Notes: generated by a model from the sequence alone, not told the origin. A DNA stretch of 64,000 nucleotides from Thermococcus camini (GCF_904067545.1 NZ_LR881183.1:1616277-1680276), one strand, 5' to 3'; positions 53,263-62,950 are shown, counted from the first letter of the stretch. Made by a program: numbers and translations.

Positions 53263-55032
53263 GTGAGAAAGTCACTTGCAATAATCCTGCTCACGCTCAT
53301 GCTTTTATCCGCCGTGCCGGTTCGCGCTGGGGAAGCTCAAATCAGGCCTTACGTCTACGAGCCGACCGTTCCGGACACAGCCTTTGCAGTTCTGGCCCTT
53401 TATCGGGCCGGGGACTACGGAAAGGTTCTGGAGGGCTGCGAATGGCTGATGGCAATAAGGACGCCCTTCGACTCATGGGGTTTCGCCAACGGGGAGGAGC
53501 ACGAGGCTAAGTACACGGCCATGGCGATGCTCGCCCTTATGCGCGGTGAAAACATCGCCCGCGGGCGTTACCACGATGTCCTGAACAGCGCCGCCTACTG
53601 GCTGATATACAGGCAGAACCCGGACGGCTCTTGGAACGACTACACCGACACGGCACTGGCGTTAATCGCGCTCAGGGAGTTCGTCAATGGGGGCTACATC
53701 AACGAGAGCTTCACTGGCTTCAGGAAGGGGGTGGAAGAAGCTATAAACCGCGCCCAGGGCTGGCTGATGGGAACCGAACCGAAGACTGATACGGAGCGGA
53801 TATTTGGCTACATGGCGCTCGGTGAAAAGGAGAAGCTCAGGGAGATGGAAGTGGAAGGCGAGATGAAAGCCTACCGTGTCTTTGCCCTCGCCTACCTTGG
53901 GGAAGAGGTTGAGCTTAGCGGGGACTTTGACTCCACCGTCGCGGTAGCAATGGCCCTCTACGCGACGGGAGATGAGAAATACAAGCAAGAACTGCTCAAA
54001 AGGGAGCACTTCGGCTTCTGGGGCGTTCTCCACTACCGCGTCCTCGATCTGTTGAGCGTTTCCAAAATCAGGGGCTTTGAGAACCTCCGCCCCATAGCCT
54101 GCCCATACCTCTCCAAGATACGCCCCACCGACGACTGGGAGAGGATAATCCTCGCCGACTACAGCATTCTCTGCAACGAAACCCCTGAACTGCCCTCCAA
54201 CCTCTCAAGTCTCCTTCCCTGGCAGGTGGCTGAACTGGCGAGGGTTAAAGCCCTGATGGGTGAGGACTACAGGGGGGAGGTGAGCTACCTCCTTTCGACT
54301 GGAAAGAACGGCGTTTGGAGAGACTTCTACAACACCGAGTACGTTGTTGAAACCTTCAGGTTCCTCAACGTGAGCTACAACTACAGTTCCTCGCTCGACT
54401 ACCTCAGCAAGAACCTGACGTGGATGCTCGAAACTACGGACCCGAAAACCGGAAACCCTGCCTACTACAACGTCCCCACCTACTACCTCGCCCACGCGGC
54501 CATAGTTTTCAGCGAGTTTGGAATGGAGAACGAGCTTAATGAGACCCTGGGCCTGCTTGTGGAGAGGCAGTACGACAACGGAGCCTTTCCATACACCCAG
54601 GGCTCGACAGCCGGAATCACCTCGACTGCCAGAGTCGCCTGGGCCCTCCAGAGGGCCGGGCTTGAGGACTCAAAGATTTACGGTAAGGCGGTCTCTTTCC
54701 TCAGGGATCTGCTCTATGCAGAGATACCCGGCCCGGAGGTAGAGGGTGAAACGGCCAGCCTGGCCAACGCCACCTTCCTGCTCGTGAGGGACGGTTCTTA
54801 CATCGGCAACGCAACGGGGAAGGCGGTGGTTACAGGTTTGGACGGCTACGTCGTCATCTACCCCTCGAAAAACCCTCTGGCAATAGCTGCCTACGAGGTC
54901 AATGGCTTCCGCGCCGCCGAGCCTGAGACTGAGGAAGGAAAAACGGCCTACCCATACATTGGGGCAGGAGTATTGCTAATAAGCCTGGCCGGGATCGTGG
55001 TCCTGAGAAACAGGAGAAAAGAGAAGAAGTGA
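53263..55032 (+). CDS. Membrane-anchored alpha/alpha-toroid repeat protein
   Basis: Encodes 589 residues from a GTG with GGGGTGG upstream. A signal peptide (KSLAIILLTLMLLSAVPVRAG) leads into repeats of the prenyltransferase/terpenoid-cyclase toroid type: repeated NPDGSW, DSWGFAN, DTALALIAL and TARVAWAL motifs spaced by about 45-55 residues. A C-terminal transmembrane helix (YIGAGVLLISLAGIVVL) with a basic tail anchors it. Such extracytoplasmic toroids can be cyclase-like or macroglobulin/complement-like binding proteins. It is placed between the secreted subtilisin and bpsA; cotranscription with the protease is likely and suggests a protease-linked role, not shown. Confidence 0.75.
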   Translation: MRKSLAIILLTLMLLSAVPVRAGEAQIRPYVYEPTVPDTAFAVLALYRAGDYGKVLEGCEWLMAIRTPFDSWGFANGEEHEAKYTAMAMLALMRGENIARGRYHDVLNSAAYWLIYRQNPDGSWNDYTDTALALIALREFVNGGYINESFTGFRKGVEEAINRAQGWLMGTEPKTDTERIFGYMALGEKEKLREMEVEGEMKAYRVFALAYLGEEVELSGDFDSTVAVAMALYATGDEKYKQELLKREHFGFWGVLHYRVLDLLSVSKIRGFENLRPIACPYLSKIRPTDDWERIILADYSILCNETPELPSNLSSLLPWQVAELARVKALMGEDYRGEVSYLLSTGKNGVWRDFYNTEYVVETFRFLNVSYNYSSSLDYLSKNLTWMLETTDPKTGNPAYYNVPTYYLAHAAIVFSEFGMENELNETLGLLVERQYDNGAFPYTQGSTAGITSTARVAWALQRAGLEDSKIYGKAVSFLRDLLYAEIPGPEVEGETASLANATFLLVRDGSYIGNATGKAVVTGLDGYVVIYPSKNPLAIAAYEVNGFRAAEPETEEGKTAYPYIGAGVLLISLAGIVVLRNRRKEKK

Positions 55033-55051
55033 TTCCCTTCTTTTTTGGTTT

Positions 55052-56107
55052 TCAGGTGGTTGAAGCCTCCTCGTCGTTGTAGAGCTCATCTCCAACCGTA
55101 ATCCTGTCCTCGAAGCCCTTTGAGCCTTCGAGCGTCTGGATCCTGAACATGTAGCTCTTGTACCAGTTGTAGGACGGCTTGACCTTGACCGGCAGGAGCT
55201 TCCAGGCCCTGGTTTCCTCTTCATAACCCCAGTTGACGTACTCGTTGAAGTTCCTGATGATGTCGGTTATGACAACGCCAAACTCGTTGAGGAGAACCCT
55301 CTGGATTTCCCTCCACTTGTCGAGAGAGCTTTCCCTCCTCGTTATGCCGAAGTAGCCGGCGCAGCCGGGCCCCTTCAGGGTCGCTATTCCCCTGCCGACA
55401 AATGCCCTTATCGCATCGACCGTCTCGGGCGGGTCGGTTATGAAGGTGTCGAACTTGTGGAGCGCGTATTCTGGCAGGGGTTCCCTCAAATCGAAGGTGA
55501 ACATCTCGATGTTCTCGTAGCCGAGCTCTTCAGCGGTTTTCTCGATGAACTTTACGAGCCTCTCGTCAATGTCGAGGACGGCAATCCTCTTTGGGAGACC
55601 AGAGAGCATGAGGGCTATGCTCGTGAGGTCGTCGTCTCCGAGGACGAAGACTTCCTTGTTCTCAAGGTCCCCGCGGGTGTGCATGAGGGCTATCCTGGCA
55701 ACGGTTGTTTCCGGGGTAACGTACGCTTGATCAAAGTCGTGCTTCGGCTGCGGGCGGTCTTTGACTATTTCCTTGAACTGCTCAAGGAGGTCGCTGAAGG
55801 CATCGAGTTCGACCGTCTTGCCCTCGCAGTGGGAGCAGGTGTAGTCCTTCCTCGCGCCGATCCCGTACTTCTCCACCAGCTTCCTGCCGCTCTGAGTGAG
55901 GATAATCCTTGGTCCGTCAAAGGTCACGTAATTCATCTCGTGGAGGGCAGTAATGACAGCCACCACGAGCGGAAGCGGCTCCTCGCTGAGGTCAACAATG
56001 CGCCAGACGTCTCCGCTGGCCTGAATCGCCGAAAGAACGTTCTCGACTGTTCTCTCGTAAACCGGGATGCTCGTCTTGGTCTTAACCTTCTCCAATATCT
56101 CCCTCAT
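55052..56107 (-). CDS. bpsA: N4-bis(aminopropyl)spermidine synthase (branched-chain polyamine synthase BpsA)
   Basis: Encodes 351 residues, the same length as Thermococcus kodakarensis BpsA. An N-terminal winged-helix region (1-85) and a CSHC zinc-like motif (YTCSHCEGK) lead into a Rossmann aminopropyltransferase domain with LGDDDLTS and ITDPPETVDA. It adds two aminopropyl groups from decarboxylated SAM to the secondary amine of spermidine, making the branched polyamine that protects nucleic acids at high temperature. The ATG at 56107 follows GGAGGTG. The extended frame to 56185 has no support. Confidence 0.94.
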   Translation of the reverse strand: MREILEKVKTKTSIPVYERTVENVLSAIQASGDVWRIVDLSEEPLPLVVAVITALHEMNYVTFDGPRIILTQSGRKLVEKYGIGARKDYTCSHCEGKTVELDAFSDLLEQFKEIVKDRPQPKHDFDQAYVTPETTVARIALMHTRGDLENKEVFVLGDDDLTSIALMLSGLPKRIAVLDIDERLVKFIEKTAEELGYENIEMFTFDLREPLPEYALHKFDTFITDPPETVDAIRAFVGRGIATLKGPGCAGYFGITRRESSLDKWREIQRVLLNEFGVVITDIIRNFNEYVNWGYEEETRAWKLLPVKVKPSYNWYKSYMFRIQTLEGSKGFEDRITVGDELYNDEEASTT

Positions 56108-56216
56108 CGCAAGCACCTCCAGAAGGATTTTTAGTTCGTGAACGGGGTTAGGGTGGGCCTCTTTTAAGGTTTTTCCCGGCGGCAAGTTTAATAAGTGGGG
56201 CGTTTAGTAGGCTTCG

Positions 56217-56957
56217 ATGATAAATCCAGTGGGAGAGGATTTCGTCAAGCGCTACCGCCTCGAGTACAACCTTGAAGCCCTTGAAAGGGTTAGGGGAGAA
56301 ATCGGGGAGGAAGCATATTCTCGTCTGAAGGCCCTGATAGAATACAGACTGAGCGGAAAGGACTTCGACCGCTCGCCGATTGGAGTTAAGGTAGCCCTGG
56401 CCTTCTCCGGCGGTTCCGACAGTACCGCAACGCTCAAAATACTCCGCTGGGCGGGCTTTGACGTGGTTCCAATAACGGCCAAACTGCCCCAGATGAGCGA
56501 AGAAACCCTCATCAAAGCTCGCTCTGAAGGGGCGATTTTCGTTGAGATACCCGGCTACCTCGAAGTGATAACCGAGCAGATGAACAAGGGCGCTCCCATA
56601 TGCGGCAAATGCCACTCCATGGTTATGAAGGCCGTTGAGCGCTACGCCTTGGAGAACGGGATAAAAATCCTCGCCAGCGGCGACCTGCTCAGCTCCGGGC
56701 TGATATCGATTTATGAAACCGGCGAACTCGTAACCCTCAACCTTCCCGCCTTCCTGGCCCTGGACAAAGCAGAGATAATAGAGCTGATAGGGGGAAAGTA
56801 CGACCTCAAGTTCGGCTGTCCGTTGCTCTGGGAGACCTTCAGGAAGGCCCCGAGCGTAAAGCGCTTCGCCATTCAAAGGATTCTCCGTGAGCTGAGGGCC
56901 AGGGCGATAACGCCGGAGATAGCCGAGGCTCTGATACTCGACGTTCTCTCCCGCTGA
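56217..56957 (+). CDS. PP-loop (adenine nucleotide alpha-hydrolase-like) ATPase
   Basis: Encodes 246 residues. The PP-loop is FSGGSDSTATL (residues 63-73), and ICGKCHSM holds a CxxC that could bind metal or carry sulfur. Other marks are ASGDLLSSGL and FGCPLLWET (another Cys). These resemble the ATP-PPase domain of tRNA-thiolation enzymes, but the usual RNA-binding domains are missing. The substrate is unknown: possibly tRNA thiolation or a cofactor. It is divergent from bpsA. Confidence 0.8.
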   Translation: MINPVGEDFVKRYRLEYNLEALERVRGEIGEEAYSRLKALIEYRLSGKDFDRSPIGVKVALAFSGGSDSTATLKILRWAGFDVVPITAKLPQMSEETLIKARSEGAIFVEIPGYLEVITEQMNKGAPICGKCHSMVMKAVERYALENGIKILASGDLLSSGLISIYETGELVTLNLPAFLALDKAEIIELIGGKYDLKFGCPLLWETFRKAPSVKRFAIQRILRELRARAITPEIAEALILDVLSR

Positions 56958-57020
56958 TTCCACAATTCTGACCCAAAAGGTTTAAATCTGTCATTCTGAA
57001 TCCCACCCAGGTGGTGAGTA

Positions 57021-57554
57021 ATGGTCACGAAAGAGGAAGTCGAAAAGGTCGTTAATGAGATAGTCGATGAGAAGTTCGTCAAATCCATCGAGGTGAACGA
57101 GAAGGGGGACGTCACCGTTACACTCGCGAAGGACACTCCGGACATAGATAACGTCCTCATAAAGCTCCACTCGGAGCTTGGGAAGCTCGAGGGAATCGGC
57201 TTGATAACCATCAACCGCGAGCGCGAAGTTCAGGTAGGAGGTGAAAGCACCGAGCTGACGGAGGAACTTATACTCGAGAAGCTCAAGGAGGTCATAGACC
57301 CCGAGATCGGAATCGACGTGGTGAACCTCGGCCTCATCTATGAGCTGAAGCTCAACCCCGACAACACGGTCTACGTCAAGATGACGATGACGACCCCGGG
57401 CTGTCCGCTTACCATGTGGATTCTAAGAGCGGTAGAGGACAAGATACTGGAGATCCCCGGCGTTAAGGACGCGGAGATAGAGCTAACCTTCGACCCGCCC
57501 TGGACACCCGACAGGATCAGTCCGGAGTACAAGAAGAGACTTGGACTCTACTGA
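57021..57554 (+). CDS. MIP18/DUF59-family Fe-S assembly protein with an extra N-terminal domain
   Basis: Encodes 177 residues. The C-terminal half (about 80-170) is DUF59 with VIDPEIGIDVVNLGLIYEL and TTPGCPLTMW, whose conserved Cys is expected in Fe-S maturation (SufT/PaaD type). The N-terminal 75 residues form a second small alpha/beta domain (VNEIVDEKFVKSIEVNEKG) that may be a diverged duplicate. It probably helps insert Fe-S clusters. GGTGGTGAG precedes the ATG. Confidence 0.85.
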   Translation: MVTKEEVEKVVNEIVDEKFVKSIEVNEKGDVTVTLAKDTPDIDNVLIKLHSELGKLEGIGLITINREREVQVGGESTELTEELILEKLKEVIDPEIGIDVVNLGLIYELKLNPDNTVYVKMTMTTPGCPLTMWILRAVEDKILEIPGVKDAEIELTFDPPWTPDRISPEYKKRLGLY

Positions 57555-57890
<336 letters not shown>

Positions 57891-58001
57891 AGCCTCTTCT
57901 TTTTCCTTACCCTTAGTCCAGACCCACTTGTCTCTGTTCTGGGGCGTTGATATCCGCCTGCAGTTTCTGGCAGAAGAAGAAAAAGAAGCAGACAGCACAT
58001 T

Positions 58002-59174
58002 TCACTCCAGACTTAACTTGAACTTCTCGGCCTGCTCAAGAACATACTCCCTTATCTCCCTAGCCTTCGGCAGCTCCGCCACTATCTCCCCGTTCTCGAT
58101 GAGCGGCTTGAGGAGCGGCTCGACCTTTGCACCGCAGACCGGGCAGCGTTCAAGCTTCTTCTCAGCTGGAACGCGGTGGTAGTGGCCCTTCTCACAACGA
58201 TAAATCTGCTTTCTCCCGCTGAGCTTTCCGCGCTTGGTTATCGGCTTCTCCTCGATCTCCACTATGTCGAGGGAGAAGTCAACGGGTTTGGCGCTGGCTA
58301 TTGAACCCCCGACGCCGAAGGCATCGGCAACGTCAACTATCTCCCTTATGCTCTCCTCGTTTAGGCCCCCGCTGACGAATATTTTAACGTGTTCGTAGCC
58401 CCTCAGGTCGAGCTCCCAGCGGACCTCTTCAATTATTCTCCTGAAGTTACCGCGCCTTGAGCTTGGCGTGTCAAGTCTTACAGCAGTTAGCCTCTCGCCG
58501 AGAGCTTCAGCCGCCATCAGAGCCTCGAACTTCTCGTCGCAGAGCGTATCAACCAAAGCGGTTCTCGGAACCCCTGGCTCAACGACCTCGTCGAAGTACT
58601 TCCAGGCCTTCACCTGGTCGCCTACTGTAAGAATCAGCGCGTGGGGCATCGTTCCGACGGGCTTCTCTCCAATCATCTCCGCCCCCAAGACACCGGAAAC
58701 GCCGTCGCAACCGCCTATGAATGCAGAGCGGTCTATCATAGGTGCTATTGCCGGGTGCATGTGCCTTATGCCGAAGGAGTAAACTGGCTTGAAGTTGGCC
58801 GCTATCTTCGTCCTGAGGGCGGCGGTGGCTATACCGCTCGCCTGGCTGAGCATTCCAAGTAAAGCGGTCTCGTAGACCCCAAACTCCTCGTAAAAGCCCT
58901 CTATCTGGAGGACAGGCTCGTAGGGGTGGAATATAGTGCCTTCAGGCATCGCGTAGACGTTTACCGGAAGGCCCTCAAGGAGCTTTGCCACTTCTTCGAT
59001 TCCAGCTAAGACCCCCCACTTCCAGCCATGGGGCAAAGAAGTCGTCGTTACATCGGCGAAAACCTTCCTGTGAATGCCCTTCTCGACGAGTATCTTCCGG
59101 GTTCTGATGAAGTAAACGTCAGTGGTCTTTCCGGCCTTGATATCGTCCTCGTGGGCGATGTAGAAGTCCCTCAT
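58002..59174 (-). CDS. pncB: Nicotinate phosphoribosyltransferase
   Basis: Encodes 390 residues of the type II PRTase fold. Marks: HEDDIKAGKTTDVYF N-terminus, FGIRHMHPAIAP with the phosphorylated-His region, LDTPSSRRG and FVSGGLNEESI (PRPP phosphate site). A C-terminal zinc ribbon (RCEKGHYHRV, ERCPVCGAK) is present. It makes nicotinate mononucleotide from nicotinate and PRPP in NAD salvage. Several ATGs lie at the start; 59174 has GGTGATG at a reasonable distance. Confidence 0.9.
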   Translation of the reverse strand: MRDFYIAHEDDIKAGKTTDVYFIRTRKILVEKGIHRKVFADVTTTSLPHGWKWGVLAGIEEVAKLLEGLPVNVYAMPEGTIFHPYEPVLQIEGFYEEFGVYETALLGMLSQASGIATAALRTKIAANFKPVYSFGIRHMHPAIAPMIDRSAFIGGCDGVSGVLGAEMIGEKPVGTMPHALILTVGDQVKAWKYFDEVVEPGVPRTALVDTLCDEKFEALMAAEALGERLTAVRLDTPSSRRGNFRRIIEEVRWELDLRGYEHVKIFVSGGLNEESIREIVDVADAFGVGGSIASAKPVDFSLDIVEIEEKPITKRGKLSGRKQIYRCEKGHYHRVPAEKKLERCPVCGAKVEPLLKPLIENGEIVAELPKAREIREYVLEQAEKFKLSLE

Positions 59175-59260
59175 TTCCATCACCTGATGGAAAATTCTTT
59201 CGGGAGGATTTAAGGGTTTCCCGGGAAAAGTATATCAACGTTAAAGTACTACACCGGAAC

Positions 59261-60058
59261 ATGGCGGGGCAAAAAAGTCTCTCCGAGCTGATCTCACTTA
59301 AGGGAAAGCGGGCACTTATTACCGGTGCTGCCTCTGGAATAGGCCGCGCCACCGCCATAAGGTTTGCCGAAGCTGGAGCAGACCTTGAGCTCGTTGACCT
59401 CAACGAGTCAGGTCTGGAAGAAACTAAAGCCCTTGTGGAAGAGTTTGGAGTAGACGTGAACCTTCACCGCGTCGACCTCTCCCGGAAGGTGGAGGTCGAT
59501 GCCCTCTGGGAGGTCCTGAGGGGCAGGGAGCCTACTGTGCTGGTCAACAACGCCGGCGTCTACTGGTTCAAGGACTTCACGGAGGTCGATGAAGGGTTCT
59601 ATGAAAAAGTCATGGCGATAAACCTCCACTCCGTTTTCTGGATGTGCCAGAACTTCGTGAGGCTTAGAAAGGAGCGGGGAGGCGTAATAATCAACGTGAG
59701 CTCCATAGAGGCGTTTCTGCCCTTTGCCAAAGGCCTTGCCCACTACGATGCCGCAAAGCTCGGCGTGGTCGCTTTAACGAGGGCGATAGCGAGGGAATAC
59801 GGAAAGAGAATCAGGGCCAATGTAGTCGTTCCGGGAGGAATAGAGACCGAAGGGGTAAGGAGGCTCAAGAAGGAGGCGATAATGAAGCTCGACATGGAGA
59901 AGATAGGCATGTCCTTCAACTTCAACGCGCGCCTTCCTGTGGGCCGCTTTGGGGAGCCCGATGAGGTCGCGAGGGTGGTACTCTTCCTCGCGAGCGATTT
60001 AGCCAGCTACGTGAACGGTGCAATAATCCCGGTTGATGGGGGATTTCTATCAACGTAA
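59261..60058 (+). CDS. Short-chain dehydrogenase/reductase (SDR)
   Basis: Encodes 265 residues. The NAD(P) motif is ITGAASGIGRAT (residues 20-31), an acidic residue after beta-2 (ELVDLNES) suggests NAD preference, NNAG is present, and the catalytic Ser/Tyr/Lys are in NVSSIEA and HYDAAKLG. It ends with the classic NGAIIPVDGGFLST. It oxidises or reduces an alcohol/ketone; the substrate is unknown. The C-terminus overlaps the convergent UPF0282 gene by nine bases. A weak AAAGTATAT promoter lies near 59226. Confidence 0.9.
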   Translation: MAGQKSLSELISLKGKRALITGAASGIGRATAIRFAEAGADLELVDLNESGLEETKALVEEFGVDVNLHRVDLSRKVEVDALWEVLRGREPTVLVNNAGVYWFKDFTEVDEGFYEKVMAINLHSVFWMCQNFVRLRKERGGVIINVSSIEAFLPFAKGLAHYDAAKLGVVALTRAIAREYGKRIRANVVVPGGIETEGVRRLKKEAIMKLDMEKIGMSFNFNARLPVGRFGEPDEVARVVLFLASDLASYVNGAIIPVDGGFLST

Positions 60059-60949
60059 CTTGAACGGTACCTCTACCTCCTCACCCCTTTCTCTTCCGTG
60101 AAGCTCCCTCCTGTATGCTTCGAGCGGTCGGTCTTCAACATTCAGGAAACCCGCGAACGTTTTGGGGCTTTTCTCCAGCTCGTCAAAGAACTTCGGATAG
60201 CGTTTATCCCTGACGATGTGGTGGTCGAGAACCACTTCCGCGTTGGTCTCGCGGATTATCTCGTTGAGGTTTTTGATTCCGGCTTCCCAGCTTCCCTCCG
60301 CTCTTTTTCCCAGGTACGTCGGCGGTCCACCTGTTATGAGCAAATCTGGAACCTTCTCGATTATCCACTCCACAGCCTTTCTGTTAAGAAGCTGGATGTC
60401 GCTCGCGTGGATTAAGCGGAAACCATCGTCGATGAGCGTCATCACAACGAAGCCGAGCTTTGAGCCTTCGCTTCCATGGGGGACAGCTGGAGAAAACTCC
60501 AGCGTAACTCCGCCGAGGTCGAAGCTCCTGCCGTCCGCGAACTCAACCTTTTTCGCTATCGGCTCCGCTTTCTTGAGGAAGGCCCACGCCCTCTTTTTCT
60601 GGCTGAAGTTTATGTTTTCCCGTGGGTGCTTTATGAAAAGGAGCTTTCCCTCGTATATCTCCCTCGCGTATTCCTCGCTGGAGCTCTCGTAGAGACCTTC
60701 GAAGAAAGGGGTATGGTGGTCGTAGTGGTAGTGGGAGATCGTCACTACGTCCGCTTTCCCCGCGTAGCCCTGGAGCTTGCGGCGCATCCTGTGGAGTGTC
60801 TCTATCTCAACCTTTGCCGGTGGAAGGCCGTAGCGCTTAGGCCCGAGGGCGACACCGGGGTCGATAAGGATTTTCCTCCCTCCAGCGTCAACGAAGACCG
60901 CCAGGCTCCTCACGCCGAGGCTTTCTGAGGCGAGTGGAATTACCCTCAT
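60050..60949 (-). CDS. UPF0282 metallo-beta-lactamase-fold hydrolase
   Basis: Encodes 299 residues. The MBL metal motif is SHYHYDHH (HxHxDH), with further ligands in VPHGSEGSK, HASDIQLL and LDHHIVRD. The start (MRVIPLASESLGVRSLAVFVD) is typical of UPF0282, a conserved archaeal group without assigned substrate. GAGGGACGGGG precedes the ATG at 60949. It overlaps the transglutaminase-like gene by four bases, so both are probably cotranscribed. Confidence 0.88.
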   Translation of the reverse strand: MRVIPLASESLGVRSLAVFVDAGGRKILIDPGVALGPKRYGLPPAKVEIETLHRMRRKLQGYAGKADVVTISHYHYDHHTPFFEGLYESSSEEYAREIYEGKLLFIKHPRENINFSQKKRAWAFLKKAEPIAKKVEFADGRSFDLGGVTLEFSPAVPHGSEGSKLGFVVMTLIDDGFRLIHASDIQLLNRKAVEWIIEKVPDLLITGGPPTYLGKRAEGSWEAGIKNLNEIIRETNAEVVLDHHIVRDKRYPKFFDELEKSPKTFAGFLNVEDRPLEAYRRELHGRERGEEVEVPFKLR

Positions 60950-62289
60950 CCCCGTCCCTCCCACAGCAGTACCGTTACCCCGTCTTTTCCTATGTACTCT
61001 CTAAAGGTGACCCTCCAGGGAAATTCCCTGAAGTAGTACATGGGGTTTCTGTACGGTATGCCTATCTTTATCTCGGACACATCGCCAGTGAGCAGGAGGT
61101 AATCGTAAGCGGGATACCTGCCAAAGTACCTGACTCCCCTCCACTTCTCTATAACCGCATTTTCTCTGTCCACCAGAACCGCCGTGCTTCTTTCTCCCGG
61201 AATCACTTCAATAGGGGCCGAGACGTTGTACAGCTTTATGTGAAGCACCACGAGATCGTCCTTGAACTCCGCATCGATTAGCTCGCCTGTTCCCTTCCCG
61301 ATGCCCCTCACCTTGACGGTGTAGCTGTTGTACCTTAGTTCCCCCTCGATGCCGGCCATCATCTCAGCTTTTATCCTATCGATTTTAGCCCTTGCCTCCT
61401 CGGAGGCCTGGAAGGGGCGTATGTCGTAGGTGGCATTGAAAGAGGGGAGTTCGTACAGGGTGACGTGATAGCCATAATCGAGGTAACCTCCCTCCATACT
61501 GTAAACGCTCAGCATCTCCTCCAGCGAGGAGAAGCGGACGGCTTTCGCGGTGTCGGCCGGGAACCAGCCTATCACCCACTCGTCCCTATCGACCCTCAGA
61601 ACCTTGAACCTGTACCTCCCGTAGGAAACGTGGAGATATGTGGTGGCAAACCAGTCATAGGCTTCCCAGTGGCCGTCGGGGTAGTGGACCGCAAGGAATG
61701 CGTGGCCAACGTCGAAGGGTGCACGGGTATGGACGAAGAAGTACTTAGCCGTGATGTTGTACCTGAGGTTAATGCGCCTTATCAGCGCGTAGTCCACGAG
61801 AGTCCAGTCCGAGCACACTCCGCCGTGTGTTACAGTATAGGAGGGCAGATCAAGTCTGGAGTCGTAGACGTAGTTCACCCTGTCAAGGAGGAGCATATAA
61901 GCCGTTCCCCTGACGAGAGGAGGTGTCGGCTTTTCTCCCATCCCCCTTATCAGGGCCACGCTTCTGTTGATGATGTCATCGAGGTACCTTGAAAGGGTTC
62001 GGTTGTTGAGATCGCGCTCCAGTTCCTCCGGTGAAAACCGCACCCAAGGAGGTCTCTGCGGAGATTCCTCCCGCTTCTTGAATGGGTTAGGAAGCGACGG
62101 CGTGGTGACGTTGCCCTCGTTGCTCCTCCTGTACTCCACCAGCTTGATCGGCGCCAGGAAGACCCTCTCGAGCCCTTCTCCCTTGTCCTTTATGGGGAGG
62201 AATGTAACGGCTACGTTGCTCAGGAGAAGAAAGAGCAGGAGCACTCCCGCAACTGGCCTCAGCACGAGCCTGAGTTCCCTCCGCACCAT
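60946..62289 (-). CDS. Membrane-anchored transglutaminase-like protein
   Basis: Encodes 447 residues. An N-terminal transmembrane segment (LVLRPVAGVLLLFLLLSNVAVTF) is followed by a Pro-rich linker and a transglutaminase-like domain: Cys in HGGVCSDWTLVD, His in VGHAFLAVHYP, Asp in WEAYDWF. The C-terminal 150 residues are beta-rich. Such archaeal proteins are likely extracytoplasmic cysteine proteases or cross-linkers; the substrate is unknown. The ATG at 62289 is preceded by TTGGCC without an evident Shine-Dalgarno, so the mRNA may be leaderless. Confidence 0.8.
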   Translation of the reverse strand: MVRRELRLVLRPVAGVLLLFLLLSNVAVTFLPIKDKGEGLERVFLAPIKLVEYRRSNEGNVTTPSLPNPFKKREESPQRPPWVRFSPEELERDLNNRTLSRYLDDIINRSVALIRGMGEKPTPPLVRGTAYMLLLDRVNYVYDSRLDLPSYTVTHGGVCSDWTLVDYALIRRINLRYNITAKYFFVHTRAPFDVGHAFLAVHYPDGHWEAYDWFATTYLHVSYGRYRFKVLRVDRDEWVIGWFPADTAKAVRFSSLEEMLSVYSMEGGYLDYGYHVTLYELPSFNATYDIRPFQASEEARAKIDRIKAEMMAGIEGELRYNSYTVKVRGIGKGTGELIDAEFKDDLVVLHIKLYNVSAPIEVIPGERSTAVLVDRENAVIEKWRGVRYFGRYPAYDYLLLTGDVSEIKIGIPYRNPMYYFREFPWRVTFREYIGKDGVTVLLWEGRG

Positions 62290-62399
62290 GGCCAATTTTT
62301 ATCTTCCGATGCAAACTTCTTAATCGTTGTGCTGGGGGTGGTTTCTACGGGAATCTTGAGGAGAACTTTTTAAGGCTCCGTGTCGAGGTCGATTTGGTG

Positions 62400-62461
62400 C
62401 ACCGATGAAGAGTGTCATCCCTCCTGACGCCAAGATGATGACATTATCCCCACCTGAGGTG
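62400..62461 (+). ncRNA. Candidate C/D-box guide RNA in the leader of the next gene
   Basis: A GATGA C-like box (62404-62408), D' CTGA (62424-62427), perfect C' ATGATGA (62435-62441) and D CTGA (62454-62457) are spaced 15, 7 and 12 bases apart, as in archaeal C/D RNAs. CACC and GGTG flank the outer boxes and could pair. The C box deviates from RTGATGA in its first two bases, and the 3' end overlaps the Shine-Dalgarno of the gene at 62467. A TATA-like CTTTTTAAG at about 62364-62372 fits a start near 62395. Tentative. Confidence 0.35.
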
Positions 62462-62466
62462 GTTCC

Positions 62467-62931
62467 ATGCTTGGATTCCTCAAGAAAAAGAAGCGCGAAA
62501 CCTACGGCCCGCTCGTCTACCTGAGCGAGCCCACGATACTTTACCACACCCACACAGAGCGGGCTATCCTGGAGATACTCGAGGAAAAGTTCGGCTCCAA
62601 CAACTTTGTAATCCCCTCCGACTACGGCCTCAGAACAACCGACCACCTGATTCCAGAGGCGGAGATATTCGTGGCGATAGCCATAGTCGGCAAGTTCACC
62701 TCCCTGGTCGTCAGGGAGATCGAGCTGGCCAGAAAGCACGAGAAAAAAATCTACACCCTCGACGTGGCCAGAAAGGGCGACGAGATACTCTACCTCCTTG
62801 AGGAGGGAATTCCAGAGAGAATCGAGTGGCTCACTCCAGAGGAAACTCAGAGCCTCTACGCGGCCTTCCGCGGCGAGGACTTCTCGGGCTTCATGAAGTT
62901 CTTCGTCGGGGATAGAAAAAGGCAGTGGTAG
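62467..62931 (+). CDS. Conserved hypothetical protein
   Basis: Encodes 154 residues, soluble, with a basic start (LGFLKKKKRE). A Rossmann-like alpha/beta pattern is suggested (FVIPSDYGLR, EIFVAIAIVGKFTSLVVREIELARKHEKKIYTL-type strands), reminiscent of small nucleotide- or sugar-binding domains, but no catalytic motif was recognised. GAGGTGG precedes the ATG. The leader contains a possible C/D-box RNA. Convergent with the oxidoreductase at the window end. Confidence 0.7.
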   Translation: MLGFLKKKKRETYGPLVYLSEPTILYHTHTERAILEILEEKFGSNNFVIPSDYGLRTTDHLIPEAEIFVAIAIVGKFTSLVVREIELARKHEKKIYTLDVARKGDEILYLLEEGIPERIEWLTPEETQSLYAAFRGEDFSGFMKFFVGDRKRQW

Positions 62932-62950
62932 GGGGCGAGAAAAAGAAAGA

